Shown: one piece after another, positions 22,607 through 32,478 of the stretch
Layout: every line of letters starts with the position of its first letter
Numbering within the stretch: position 1 is the stretch's first letter
Source of the DNA: Flabesymbios commensalis
Lineage: Eukaryota; Annelida; Polychaeta; Terebellida; Flabelligeridae
Reading direction: 5' to 3'
DNA length: 64,000 nucleotides
NCBI GenBank assembly: GCA_964017125.1
Contig: OZ024914.1
Span: 21,386,282-21,450,281, forward strand
Position numbers and translations under genes: made by a program
The notes under the pieces: model-generated
Database searches by the model: none
What the model was told of the DNA's origin: nothing
What the model saw: only the letters and a program-made list of their open reading frames with translations

Positions 22607-23000
22607 TTAACCATTCATATCGTCTTGTTCTCTAATAAATTGCTTGGTGGTATATAGGCACAGTCGATTTAAAAAGTGTTCTGTAGGCACAGTCAACCAT
22701 ACCAGATGATCATAGGTAGAGTCTATTCTAGTATGTTTTTCATATGTGTTAGCTACCAATATTCCAATGCCACCAGAAGCTCTTGAAACATTTTTATATT
22801 TAAGCTTTCTACTCAAATGATGGCACTGATGCCCGGGTGATACCAATGTGTAATCATTACTTTTCATTGTTTCTCTTAAAAATATGCTATTGTATTCACG
22901 AATAAATGCTAAGAATTCAGGATCTGCCATTTTGTTACCTAAGCCATTTATATTTGCTATGATGTTTGGTATATGAAAAAAACTGACCCGTTGTTAAAAA
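22607..23000 (-). pseudogene. LINE ORF2 endonuclease, N-terminal part
   Basis: It reads NIIANINGLGNKMADP, then NSIFLRETMKSNDYTL, then ASGGIGILVANTY and HLVWLTVP. N-x-NG-L near the start and F-L-x-ET after about 25 residues are the first two motifs of the LINE endonuclease/exonuclease/phosphatase fold (usually E-T-W). It stops after about 110 of roughly 220 residues. Confidence 0.8.
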
Positions 23001-23039
23001 CTTCAGCCATAGCCGCAGTCAGTTTGTGTTGTCCATTGT

Positions 23040-23580
23040 CATTTAAGTGTATTCCACCACGGCTCAGATGTTGTTTTGTTACGGGTGGGGGCATAATAGT
23101 CAACATTCTTCAATTTTGAGCATGTATCTCGTATTAGCTGTTCATTTGGTTATTTAAGGTAATAGCGGGGAAATTTCCGACAAATAGAAATGTGTATTAT
23201 GTAGAATTTACATTTTTTTGAGTAAGCTCATTCATAGCCTGAATTGCTTTGTTCGCTTGGCCATCAATATAATTTATCCCCAGATGGATGATCGCAGCCT
23301 CGGTATCCTTATTAACATATCCTGGTAGTCGAGTAGTTAAGTGTGCTATTTTCATACCCGAAGTTTTGTATACGCATACCGTCTCCGGATTTCGCAGTTT
23401 TTTTGTGGCTAATCCACGCATGTTAGAATCACCTATAACACATGTATTTTTCATAGGTCTGTCTTGAACGGTTGTGACGTCGGGAAGCTGGGTGTCCTTT
23501 TTGTTATCCCTATTATCAGTTTGGGTTTTGTTGGGTATTATTTTATGTACTGCATCTTGGACGCACACACATTGCGCCAT
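23040..23580 (-). pseudogene. LINE ORF1 SGNH esterase-like segment
   Basis: Motifs in order: CVIGDSNMRGLA (the GDS block with the nucleophile serine), AAIIHLGINYIDG (the G-x-N block, with ND altered to NY), then in another frame RGGIHLNDNGQHKL (the block with the catalytic histidine, where the usual DGIH reads GGIH). These spacings match SGNH hydrolases found in CR1/L2-type ORF1 proteins. A stop near 23197 and a further frame change break it. Confidence 0.75.
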
Positions 23581-24074
23581 CTTTCATCGCAGGTACTGAC
23601 ACATGTAACCCCACTCTCCGAGCTGCTGTCACTAAAACTTAAACTTATTTTTTGTTTGCGATTTCGATATACATACTGCCAATCTTCTTCGCTGACACTG
23701 CTTTTAGTTTGGACTGTTATAGCTGTAGCTGAATAGGGTAGGTTGTCTTGCTTTTCCAGCGATTTCCTCATTATTTTATTTACCTCTGTACGTAGCATTA
23801 TTTGTTCTTTCAGTGATGAATCTTTGGCTCTTATTAGCTTAACTGTGTTCTTCTTTCGCTTAGAATTAATCCATGTTGTTTTTTTCAGCTCAGCTTTTAG
23901 TTTGGTGTTTTCAGTTGTTTTTGCTTGTAGCTGGTCGGTACGTTCTCCTTGATCTTGTCTAAGTTCTATAATTGTTTTCTTACGTTGACGAATTTCACCA
24001 TCTGTTTCACATTGACAGTTTGGGCTGCCCTCCGGAGCGTGATTTTGTGAGAGCGGAGAACAGCTCTGGTTCAC
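23541..24074 (-). pseudogene. LINE ORF1 N-terminal coiled-coil segment
   Basis: 178 residues rich in Lys, Glu, Arg and Gln. Residues of about 25-110 are strongly helical and coiled-coil-like (for example ERTDQLQAKTTENTKLKAEL). They are followed by a Ser-rich stretch (SLSFSDSSSESG). The reading frame of the esterase part begins in an overlapping frame at 23580, so a frameshift separates them. Role in the element: oligomerisation and RNA binding, by analogy with other LINE ORF1 proteins. Confidence 0.7.
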
Positions 24075-25075
24075 AGTAAACCCGAAATTCGTTAAGTTAA
24101 ATGAGATTTTTTAATATGAAAACAATGCTGTTACAATTACTTTGAGGTGCATGGATAAATTGACTGGACTATATAATAGGGCGTGAAACATAAATTGTAA
24201 TACGCGAGCAGTGAATATGATACTTCGTAATGATTTTCGAAACAAACTAAACTTAAATTTGTAGCTGTATTATTAATCATATTTTAAAATCGGGTAATCT
24301 CTTCTAATATTAATTGACGCTACAAGCAGCACATAATTGGATGAGGTCAGATGCACACCTGATGTTTACATCGCGCTGGCATCTACAGTGTCGATATATA
24401 ATGGTGAAGAATGACTTTGTAAATCCAAACCCGAACATCAGTTTAATATTAAAATACACAACACATAGCTATGGATGCAGATATCATCTTGTTCATCGAA
24501 TCTATATCTCTAGGATAAAAAATTAAGTACGCTGTCTAAGATTATCTGGATTGTCAACATTATGGTCGGCTATGCGTGTTTTGCTGGATGAAAAGAACAA
24601 ACTCATCACGATCAGATATTTTGATGAGACAAAGCCTAATATTGATTAATCAGAACCACTTATTTCTGTTCGTGGGGGCTAGTTTTTGGTATTCATTTCC
24701 TGGCGAACGTTAAATCGTCACGAGACGTTACTCTGCTAAGATACCGGGCTGCCAATGGCACACATCCTGATATTAAGATGATTAGGACAATAATAGGGGG
24801 TAAACCTTTCGGCAGACCAATATATTTGTATTAACATTTTTTTTTACATTTTTCTGATATTTTATTTAGCCAATATTGAACGATCAGCTCATACATTAAA
24901 TACTGTATGGCAAGGGTTATGTAAGCGATTAGTTTGGTGGAGACTGGAGCGGCCGTTTTGGTATTTTGTGACCTTTTTTAGTTCCGATTGAGAGTTGCTA
25001 GACAACACACTTCCACTCCTTTTTTATAATGCGGGTGAATGACTTCGGTCTTGTGGTCTCAGTAAATCGGTCAGA
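24075..25075. other. No gene recognised
   Basis: AT-rich sequence; the 70-codon frame at 24314-24526 has no known motif. Confidence 0.5.
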
Positions 25076-25244
25076 AGGTCAATGTGATACTAAGTGGGAT
25101 TCACTCTCTCCGATTACACACTGCTACCTGGCAGACCGGCCTGGCAGGTGGTTGTTAAATGATTATGGTGTCACGTTTGACCTCGAAGCGGATAATAATT
25201 TCCTTATTCAAGCCGATTACCACAAACTACAGTGCTTATGTGTC
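25076..25244 (+). CDS. Possible second Ly6-like C-terminal exon (weak)
   Basis: An open frame of about 94 codons (25029-25313) contains GQCDTKWDSLSPITHCYLAD, then FDLEADNNFLIQADYHKL and QCLCVTS. The order I-x-x-C-Y, then about 35 residues, then Y-x-x-L-x-C-x-C, parallels ISRSCY and YEALYCFC of the exon at 14600. Possible borders are an AG at 25074-25075 and a GT near 25239. As at 14744, a family P element starts right after the last cysteines. It could be a paralogous exon, an exon of another protein, or a chance open frame. No partner exon was found. Confidence 0.3.
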
Positions 25245-25323
25245 ACCAGCAGAAAAGCTATTCGGCTGGTGTCCACCATCTGTGATGTCTGCCCAATATT
25301 AAACCAACATTAATTCCATGTGT
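25245..25323. mobile_element. Family P copy abutting the candidate exon
   Basis: ACCAGCAGAAAAGC starts it. The core reads GGTGTCCACCATCTGTGATG and TGCCCAATATTAAACCAACA, and it ends near CCATGTGTTT. It is diverged but shows the family order. Confidence 0.6.
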
Positions 25324-25565
25324 TTAACCCTTACAACGCCGAAATAGTTTTATATGAATGTTGGAGACGAATGTGTTTGTTCAATTTGAAATCACCATAA
25401 ACTTGACAAATGTCTAGTCAGTTATTTCCGCTTGATTTGAATAACTATGTAATGGCTAGCTATGGCCAGTATAAATATTGTAATTCTTACAGTGCGGGGA
25501 TCGAATTTAGACGTCAGAATCTGACGTCAACAGGCGTTAGATTCTGACGTCTAAAGTAATATCGA
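25324..25565. repeat. Family Q element with GACGTC hairpin
   Basis: It starts TTAACCCTTACAACGCCGAA. Its right end contains a strong hairpin, TTTAGACGTCAGAATCTGACG facing CGTTAGATTCTGACGTCTAA, next to TGCGGGGATCG. The same GGGATCG plus ACGTC arrangement is in the copies at 13728 and 57968. Confidence 0.65.
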
Positions 25566-26844
25566 CCAGATGCTGGCTCAATGATGTTATAAATTTATAT
25601 TCGACGTATAGGTCTACGTCTGGGTCTACGTCTGGACTCTACCGATGTATCCACTCGGGGACTTTAATAAACCACCACATCACCTCAGTACTTGGCATGT
25701 GATTGAGGGTTCTGGTGGCAGCTTGGTGTCGTTTGCTTACAAATCATAATACTGAATGCGGCGTGCGGCGCTTTTTCGTGCCACAGACCACATGATAGTT
25801 GAAGATGACTCCAGGGCGTAATTTGACTACCAGATTGAATGGCTGCCGCACTCTTGCTGATACTAAATTCATGACCTCATAACGTTAGTTATTTCATTTA
25901 ATCAATTCTGAACATATATGGGACTGGTCTCTGGGGAACAGTCACAAAATATACTGTTAGGATCCATATTTCTTTAAACCTGAAAGTTGTTCAGTCAATC
26001 ACGCAACGGCAATTGGTCCACTTTTTTTAAAGACAAGTTCCATATCACCGTATTCAAATTGCAATACTCCTTACCCCTGGAACAATAGCTTACAACACAA
26101 AGCCGGAAAAAATCAAAACAAGCTTATTGTTCCAGAAAAGGTTCACAGAGGTACCTAACTTAATATATAATCATGAAAAAATCTTCCTGGAGCTTTCGAG
26201 AAATTCAAGATGGCGTCCAAGATGGCCGCGGAATAATTGTCACTTAAGGATTTTTTTGTGAATTGGTCTATTTCAGATGAATTTTAATTTCAACTGGTTT
26301 GGTGATCAGTAACCAAATGTTGACCACTCCCAGCCAATTTTGGGGGATTAATAACTTTTTTAGATCAAGAGTGATTTTTTAGCCTCTGTAATGATAAAGT
26401 CAAGTGGCAGAGATGAACTATTTAAAACGAATTTTCCGATTATTAATATTGATTGATCAATAATGTCAGTACCATGATATGACAATGGCATGCATATTGG
26501 TGAATTAATTTGTTTTGTTTTTCATTTATTCAAGAATGCATGCAAAATGGCCTGCAGCTCATAGTCAGATTTAAGAAAGTATGTAAATTGGTTTGTTTTG
26601 GCTCTATTTTCTTTTGTAATACATCATTTGCGCAGTGCATGTTTGTGATGCTTGTGATTTTTCAATAACGATATGTGTTATAATAAACCGTTACACGAAA
26701 TTAGTATTTACTAAAAATTTACATCTAAATAATGATCATACTTTATTGTTACCCATTGGCTGCTTTGCTGTTTTGTTTGATTGTAGAAAACAAATAAATA
26801 AAAAGACAATGCACTTGGGCCCGTATCCTCGTACAAGTTGTGAT
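25566..26844. other. No gene recognised
   Basis: Contains a short GTCTACGTCTGG direct repeat (25610-25640) and a GC-richer patch (25680-25870) without motifs. The phrase AAGATGGCG/AAGATGGCCGCG near 26207-26230 is common in invertebrate noncoding repeats. Confidence 0.5.
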
Positions 26845-26906
26845 ATATCGTAGGCTTGGGAGTGGTCGAGATGGCCATCTCGACAAATCCCAAGCCTACG
26901 ATATAG
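26845..26906. repeat. Near-perfect 62-bp hairpin
   Basis: ATATCGTAGGCTTGGGA and TCGAGATGG face CCATCTCGA and TCCCAAGCCTACGATAT, with only a 4-base bulge on each side (GTGG and CAAA). No second copy was noticed. Confidence 0.9.
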
Positions 26907-28547
26907 GCTAGTGATTGATGTTTTCATGTTTTCATGTTTTCATGGGTATCCTGTGTTTGGATTTATTACTGAGTAGAGAGGCCAGCTTGGGAACCAGTGT
27001 GAATTTCCCACCTGTCAAGGGTATCTTGCGTACTATGTCATTCGCTGATATGTCTTCTGCGTTTTGGGATTGCGTTGCTCACGAAACATTTGATAAAGAC
27101 GCAAGGGAATTGACTTAAAATAACCGGCTGTGGGCTACTATGAGAAATAGAAAACACCTTAAAACCCTATCCAACATAGGATATAATGTAAATTAAAATC
27201 AATACGTTTTCAACCGACATCGCCAACAGTTTTAGGTCCTTGTAGTATTATTTTTGTTATAGTTTTACACATGAATCAATTAATTTTTCTTAGCAAATTG
27301 ATTTATTAACAATGCAAATTCAGGAAACACTATATCAAAGTGTTCATTTTTTATGCAAATTATCACAAATCATCAGATACACATATAAATCGGTCAGCAG
27401 GCTAAGATTCGATTTTTCCACATTTTGTATTCAAAACTCACTACTGCAGATAGACAAAACTTGATGTAATTTAACGGTGTGTTAACTTGTTTGAAATGGA
27501 AAAAAATGATATTACTTTTAAAACGCAGACGCAGTGGGCGATTTATCAACTAATTTAATAAACAAAAATAACTAGAGATACTCCAATTTGAAAACTGCAT
27601 ATCCAGTCAATATTTTTCATATTCTTCTTTATGGACGCAGGTAATCGTGTTACCATATTTCTATACATAAATAGCATATTTAGCCCTGACAAATTCAATT
27701 ATACAGTATAATATCATACAATAAATAATTATAACCATTGTGCAAAGAGGAGAAATTAGTGAATGAAACTATGGTATTTGCTTTTGTTGTAATTCTCAAG
27801 ACTGTTTATTAATTTTGAGACAAGTTGCTTATTCAAAAACCGTCTTGATATATTTTAGCAGCAAAATTTACAAGCAATTTTAAAACATGACATCATGACG
27901 CACCTGTATTAAATACCATACAGATGTACTAGTTATGAATCCCGGTCAGCCCGCATATTTGTCACCATGGTTGTGCATACAGTGCTCCAAACTGTTCAAA
28001 GACATGGGATATACAGTGCTGTCTATGGTACTGTTCAGTGTACACTATTAAGAACCCTTGAAGTAAAGAAATATACATACATACGTACATACATACTTTA
28101 CAGAGCCCACAGTCACGTCAAAGCAGAGATTATTAGTGGGAAGGCGGATTTCCGCTCACATGTATAATAATGAAAAATGTGTTTTCGCCACTTCCTGACC
28201 GACATTCGAGAGGAAAATTGGTGGTGAAAAGTGGTGAAAAGTGGTGATTTTGTGGCACGTATATTTAGGTCATAATTAAACATTAAAAAATAGATTGCGA
28301 AATTGTGGAAACACACTCACCTTTTCTTCAAAATTAAAATTGTCTTACATGTTTATTATTTACACATCTGTGTTTTTATATGTTAATGTTCTATGCTGTC
28401 CACGGCATCATATATAACATACGCAGTATATTCGGAAGTATAACAGGTACGTCTTCGTACATCTTCGTCCGTGCAGAGTCAAAAAGCAGCAACTGCTTAC
28501 AGCTACTTGTTCTGCCTATAAACATGATAAATGACATGTCTCTCGAA
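26907..28547. other. No gene recognised
   Basis: AT-rich. A GTACATAC repeat lies near 28074-28096. Short frames have no motifs. Confidence 0.5.
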
Positions 28548-28866
28548 TTTTAACATTGAATTGAAATGAAATGAATAGGGCTTTAGGCCACCTTTGTGCA
28601 CATATAGGCTAAACTGGGCCAGGAGAACCTCCTGAGGATGGTGAGATGATTGACACTGTCCTCCAGACACAGGATTCGAAATTCGAGCCCTGGCGGTCTG
28701 AGGCCGAGCACGCTACCTCTCGGTCACGGAGGCTCCCCACAATACTGACTTTCAAACGTGGATGGGAAAGAAACATTTTTGTTTTTTTCAAACCGCCGAG
28801 CCCGGGAACCGAACCACGAACTCGGTGCTAACCACTACCCTAGGGCCCCCGCCCTTTTAACATTGA
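28548..28866 (-). mobile_element. Dimeric tRNA-derived SINE with 12-bp target-site duplication
   Basis: TTTTAACATTGA flanks the element at 28548-28559 and 28855-28866. On the - strand the body starts GGGCGGGGGCCCTAGGGTAG and TGGTTAGCACCGAG, passes through the second tRNA-like module (GAGGTAGCGTGCTCGG), and ends CATTCATTTCATTTC. Compared with the copy at 14140 it has an extra 3' part (TAGCCTATATGTGCACAAAG), so the 14140 copy is the shorter variant. Confidence 0.92.
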
Positions 28867-29022
28867 GCAGCGTTCAGCTCTGTAACGCCCAAAACAGTAT
28901 CTGTTTTTTTTAAGTAAGCAGCTGCTGCATTTTGGCTTTGCACGACATTATAGTCATGAATACATCCCAGACAAAAGATATAGATTGCATTCGATGGAGT
29001 CACTTACACAATTTATCATTGT
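28867..29022. other. Short unique stretch
   Basis: Nothing recognised. Confidence 0.5.
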
Positions 29023-29270
29023 CTTAACTCTTTAACCGCTGAATTATTCAATCTGAATTTTCACCCACTTGAAGTTGTGTCACGCTGACGCGATTCACAA
29101 CTTCAAGTGATTGAAAATTATTCAGATTTGACAAAATGGCTGTCAAATCTTTTCAAATCTTGCTGATTGATTTCACATTTTATCTATACCATGCTTAAAA
29201 CACTGTACTCAATGAGCCAATAACAAATGAAAACCCGAAAATATTCGGCACCGGGGGTTAAAGGGTTAAC
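29023..29270. mobile_element. Family R inverted-repeat element, whole
   Basis: The 248-bp element begins TTAACTCTTTAACCGC and ends GGGGGTTAAAGGGTTAA. Inside is a hairpin, ACTTGAAGTTGTG facing CACAACTTCAAGT, then ATTATTCAGATTTGACAAAA. The copy at 34925-35173 is similar over its full length. Confidence 0.88.
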
Positions 29271-29498
29271 CGCCCTCTATGGAGGATACACCCAGAATTG
29301 TGATACAGTAGACAGATCAATGCATTTTTTTGGTTCTGTGGACAACAAACCCATGGATCTACCGCTGCCCGGTATTGTAGACACCGTTGGATTTTGCGGG
29401 TGAAATCTTTCAGAGGGGAAGACATGTATATTCAGTGGGCAGCGTCTGCGATCTCGACGTGTAATCCATCACGAATAACTCACCAAACACGAGAGGCT
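29271..29498. other. No gene recognised
   Basis: Unique-looking; GC content is slightly higher than the surroundings. Confidence 0.5.
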
Positions 29499-29587
29499 GG
29501 CCCTAAGTTGGTTTAATGTTGGTCCTCCGTCTGCGACGTTGGCCCAACATTATGCCAACATAGGACTAACGTTTTGTGCCTACCGGG
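29499..29587. mobile_element. Family P copy
   Basis: GTTTAATGTTGGTCCTCCGTC, the turn TGC, then GACGTTGGCCCAACATTATG and ACCGGGC at the end. The CCAGCAAACAC end is lost on the left. Confidence 0.8.
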
Positions 29588-30280
29588 CATAGGCCTACAT
29601 GATAGTCACTCCGTTTGGTAAATCACGTTTTTCGTCTCCAGCGGGGGTGTGGGGTCTAATCGACCTGTTCGTGAACGCAGGACAAATAACGACACTTATT
29701 TGAAGCATTCGGGAACATAATATGGAAGTGTTGATTTACTATTTTAGGAATAATTACTACGATTATTGTTACTTTTGGAAAGAGTTTCCCTTAGACGTAC
29801 AACTATGTCGTTATATAATTATGTGTTTTAGCACATCACGTAGGAGTCAAGTAACTGACGTGTACATGTAGCTACCAGTGGTACTAGATCGGCATGGAAA
29901 GCACTGGAATGATATGTTTGGAACAAGATCACCTAATCTAAATAAATTGGTATCAAAATTATATCGACGTAATAAGCCTGCTGGAAATCGCCGCATTTTC
30001 AAAAAGATCGTAACTCTCTTACTTTTAAATGTACGTAAGAATTTGTGTGGTGAGACCATCAGCCCAAAATGGGTTGTGTGTTCTGACTTCTCAAGATATC
30101 ATTCTAAATTCGCTTTATGCGCACATATCAGCAAAATAAAAAAAAACTTTATGTACTACCACTACCATTGTGTCACACCTGCACGTAATCAGTCACATCG
30201 CTTGAAATGTTAATTTTAAGCGCTATCACTTCTATTGTAACAATCGTATTTCAAAAGTTTAAAAATCTACATAACTTTAT
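29588..30280. other. No gene recognised
   Basis: The 111-codon frame at 29878-30213 has a lysine- and serine-rich composition but no family motif and no splice context. It is not called. Confidence 0.5.
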
Positions 30281-30385
30281 TTTGAATAAAGATAATCACT
30301 GATGGTTTGAACATCATAATATGATGTACAAACCATCAGTGATTATATTTATTCAAACAATTATATTTTATATTATAAAGTTATA
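30281..30385. repeat. Hairpin with 19-bp arms
   Basis: GATAATCACTGATGGTTTG (30289) and CAAACCATCAGTGATTATA (30327) face each other around a 19-base loop. Outer pieces GAATAAA/TTTATTC and AACTTTA/TAAAGTT extend the symmetry. Confidence 0.85.
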
Positions 30386-30689
30386 ATCAGTTTGTTCTCT
30401 TTTACATAATTGCATTATCTTATTTTCTGTGTCGCACATGCACAAACGAAATGACAAATTCGGTCCTGCAAGATTGGGAGTCCGATGCTGCCCGATTACG
30501 AGCCACTGTCAACACGAGCCACGAATGTATCATATCGGGGTTGGCTGATACACTGCGAAATCACATCACTCATTCCCAGGTGAAGAGTGGGCGTCGATTC
30601 TGTGACGCTGGCCAATCGCGCAAACACATAGCATTATAAAAAAAACCTCAACAAAGTAAATCAATGGATTTGTCCGCCCTTATCTGAGC

Positions 30690-30812
30690 TGTTTCAATTC
30701 AATTCATTATTCAATTCAATTCAATTTATTTACATGTATACGAATAATTATAAAAATGCAAAGGAGACCTGCAAAAGGCTTATGACAAGCCGCTTCCATG
30801 CAGGCCATACTT
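30690..30812 (-). mobile_element. LINE 3' end fragment with TTGAA tail
   Basis: On the - strand the sequence passes through TTTTGCAGGTCTCCTTTGCA, then GTATACATGTAAATAAATTG, and ends in a TTGAA repeat (30687-30722). Such a 3' UTR end with a pentanucleotide tail is typical of LINE insertions. Only about 120 bp remains. Confidence 0.6.
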
Positions 30813-30885
30813 TTAGTAGTTAGTTTCACCGACAACTTGGCGCGTTGTGGGGTTCATCTATCGTTGTGGGGCTCATTCATCCGAG

Positions 30886-30978
30886 CTACTTGTAAAGTGT
30901 TATGTATCATCATTTCTAAGGTAGTCGAAGACGTTGGACAGACAAATATTATAAATTATGTTTTGTGTTTGCTGGGAT
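30886..30978. repeat. Family P copy, diverged
   Basis: AGGTAGTCGAAGACGTTGGAC is the core and TTATGTTTTGTGTTTGCTGGG is the right end. The left end is decayed. Confidence 0.75.
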
Positions 30979-31068
30979 CTGTTATAATGGAAATCACATC
31001 AATTTGACAACATACCTTTCGACTTTTTTTGGAACAGGATATGATCACTCACTCACTCCACCCTATAA

Positions 31069-31160
31069 TATGTTTTCAATGTTAGACCAGCGTCACAAAT
31101 AGTGGTCAGCATTGTGCACATATTCTTCATTGTGTCAACGTCATTATGTTTGCTGCTCAA
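31069..31160. repeat. Family P copy, diverged
   Basis: TTCAATGTTAGACCAGCGTC, then GTGGTCAGCATTGTGCAC, and TCATTATGTTTGCTGC at the right edge. It lies 90 bp from the preceding copy. Confidence 0.65.
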
Positions 31161-31326
31161 TCGCGTCGGAGGGTGTATTATCATAGCTGTTTTTGTCCAC
31201 AATTGATCTGTCTGTCAGATAAACAGGATAAAAAACTTCAGCAAAGGAAATTATTGTATTTTTTTCCATGCTAGACGTTATCTGAGGAGACCTCTCAGTG
31301 TTGACGAATAGTTTGATGTCCACCCT

Positions 31327-31556
31327 TAGGGGCTTGTCAAGATAAAAAAAAAACTCAAAATCCTAGAAAAACTCGGATTGGCCAGATCAAACCCTCCCAC
31401 CCACCGCCATATCAATTTTTTTTTTTTTTGCAACATCTACAACAACAACACAAAAAACACAAAAAAATGTAAAATTTCAAAAAAAATTAGAGTTGGGGCT
31501 TGACCCACTCACCCACTCGGATTTTTAATTTTTTTTTTCAACTTGACAAAACCCCT
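31327..31556. mobile_element. Small inverted-repeat element with A/T-run interior
   Basis: TAGGGGCTTGTCAAG followed by an A run at the left faces a T run followed by CTTGACAAAACCCCTTA at the right. An inner pair, AAACTCGGATTGG and CTCACCCACTCGG, is less clear. Noncoding. Confidence 0.7.
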
Positions 31557-31629
31557 TATAGCTTTTAGGATACACAAACTTCAACAAGCAAATGGCTTGC
31601 CCCCAGTCGATTTTAGCATTTATCAAATT

Positions 31630-31930
31630 AAAGCTACTCACTCAGGCAAAAATCATCATTTTTATTTTGGCTCCTGTATTGTTCTTGTATTTTCAAAATG
31701 TCCATCTACTAGAATTACTTAAGCCATTTAAATTTTGGGTTGCGTATTTGCCAGTTAATAGGTGAATAAAAATGAGATTAAATATGATTCCTGTATTTCT
31801 TATTTTGGATATCGATGTATACAATTAAATCTCATTCTTATTTCTCTTTTTAATAACGGATAAATGCGCAGCCCGAATTTAAAACAATGGTTGAAAGTTG
31901 GTTAAAGCTGGCTAAAAATCATAATGCGCT
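31630..31930. repeat. Family S element, diverged copy
   Basis: It shares with the 5264 copy AAAATCAT-x-TTTTATTTTGGCT, GCGTATTTGCCAGTTAATAG, CCTGTATTTCTTATTTTGGA at the centre and AAATGCGCAGCCC on the far arm. The inverted arms remain visible but identity is low. Confidence 0.65.
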
Positions 31931-32239
31931 GTATCAATTTTTTGCAACTGTTACTACACTGCTCTAAACATTACTAGCTAATTGTTACCACTTTAACAGC
32001 TGTCTGTGGCAAAGTTTTAATTACATGTTGCCATATAGATGTTAAGTATGTGAAATCGTGGGGTTAATCTGGTGCTCAATAATGAACATTAAACCCCACT
32101 CATACTAAAACTATCATACGTTTAAAACGCGCATCTATTTTGTTTTGGAAATTTCGCCCTGTCTGCAATATAAGGGGAAGAATCGATCATACTTATGTGC
32201 TTGAAAAGTTTTGTCATGCAAAATGGAAAATACATGAAC

Positions 32240-32478
32240 AACAAATGAATAAATGAAATGGAATGAAATGAATGGGGTTTTAGACAACATTTGTGCACAT
32301 ATATGCTAAACTGGCCCAAGAGAACCTCTTGAGGATGGTGAGATGAATGAGATGACAGTCTGCACTCCAGACACAGGCTTCGAAATTCGAGCCCTGACGG
32401 TCTGAAGCCGAGCACGCTATATCTCGGTCACAGAGGCTCCCCACAATATTGAATGTTATTACGAGTGAGCGGGGAAGA
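32240..32478 (-). mobile_element. SINE of the dimeric tRNA family, 5' truncated
   Basis: It carries the same 3' block as the 28560 copy (CATTCATTTCATTCCATTTC tail, TATGTGCACAAATG) and the second tRNA-like module with GAGATATAGCGTGCTCGG and TTTCGAAGCC. The first module is cut off after TCTTCCCCGCTCACTC. Target duplications are not obvious. Confidence 0.85.

Larger units (their letters stand above)
22600..24074 (-). mobile_element. LINE 5' part: coiled coil, SGNH esterase, endonuclease start
   Basis: Read from 24074 downward: a coiled-coil ORF1 start, an SGNH-type esterase, then the N-terminus of an apurinic-type endonuclease. ORF1 proteins with a coiled coil plus esterase are known from CR1 and some L2 LINEs. 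The frame is broken between all three parts. It is in the same orientation as the L2 3' half at 19841-21470 and 1.1 kb from it, so both may be pieces of one element later disrupted, but I cannot show that. Confidence 0.8.

Noticed and set aside
29878-30213. 111-codon + strand frame
   Set aside because: No domain, no splice context, and composition like random AT-rich sequence.
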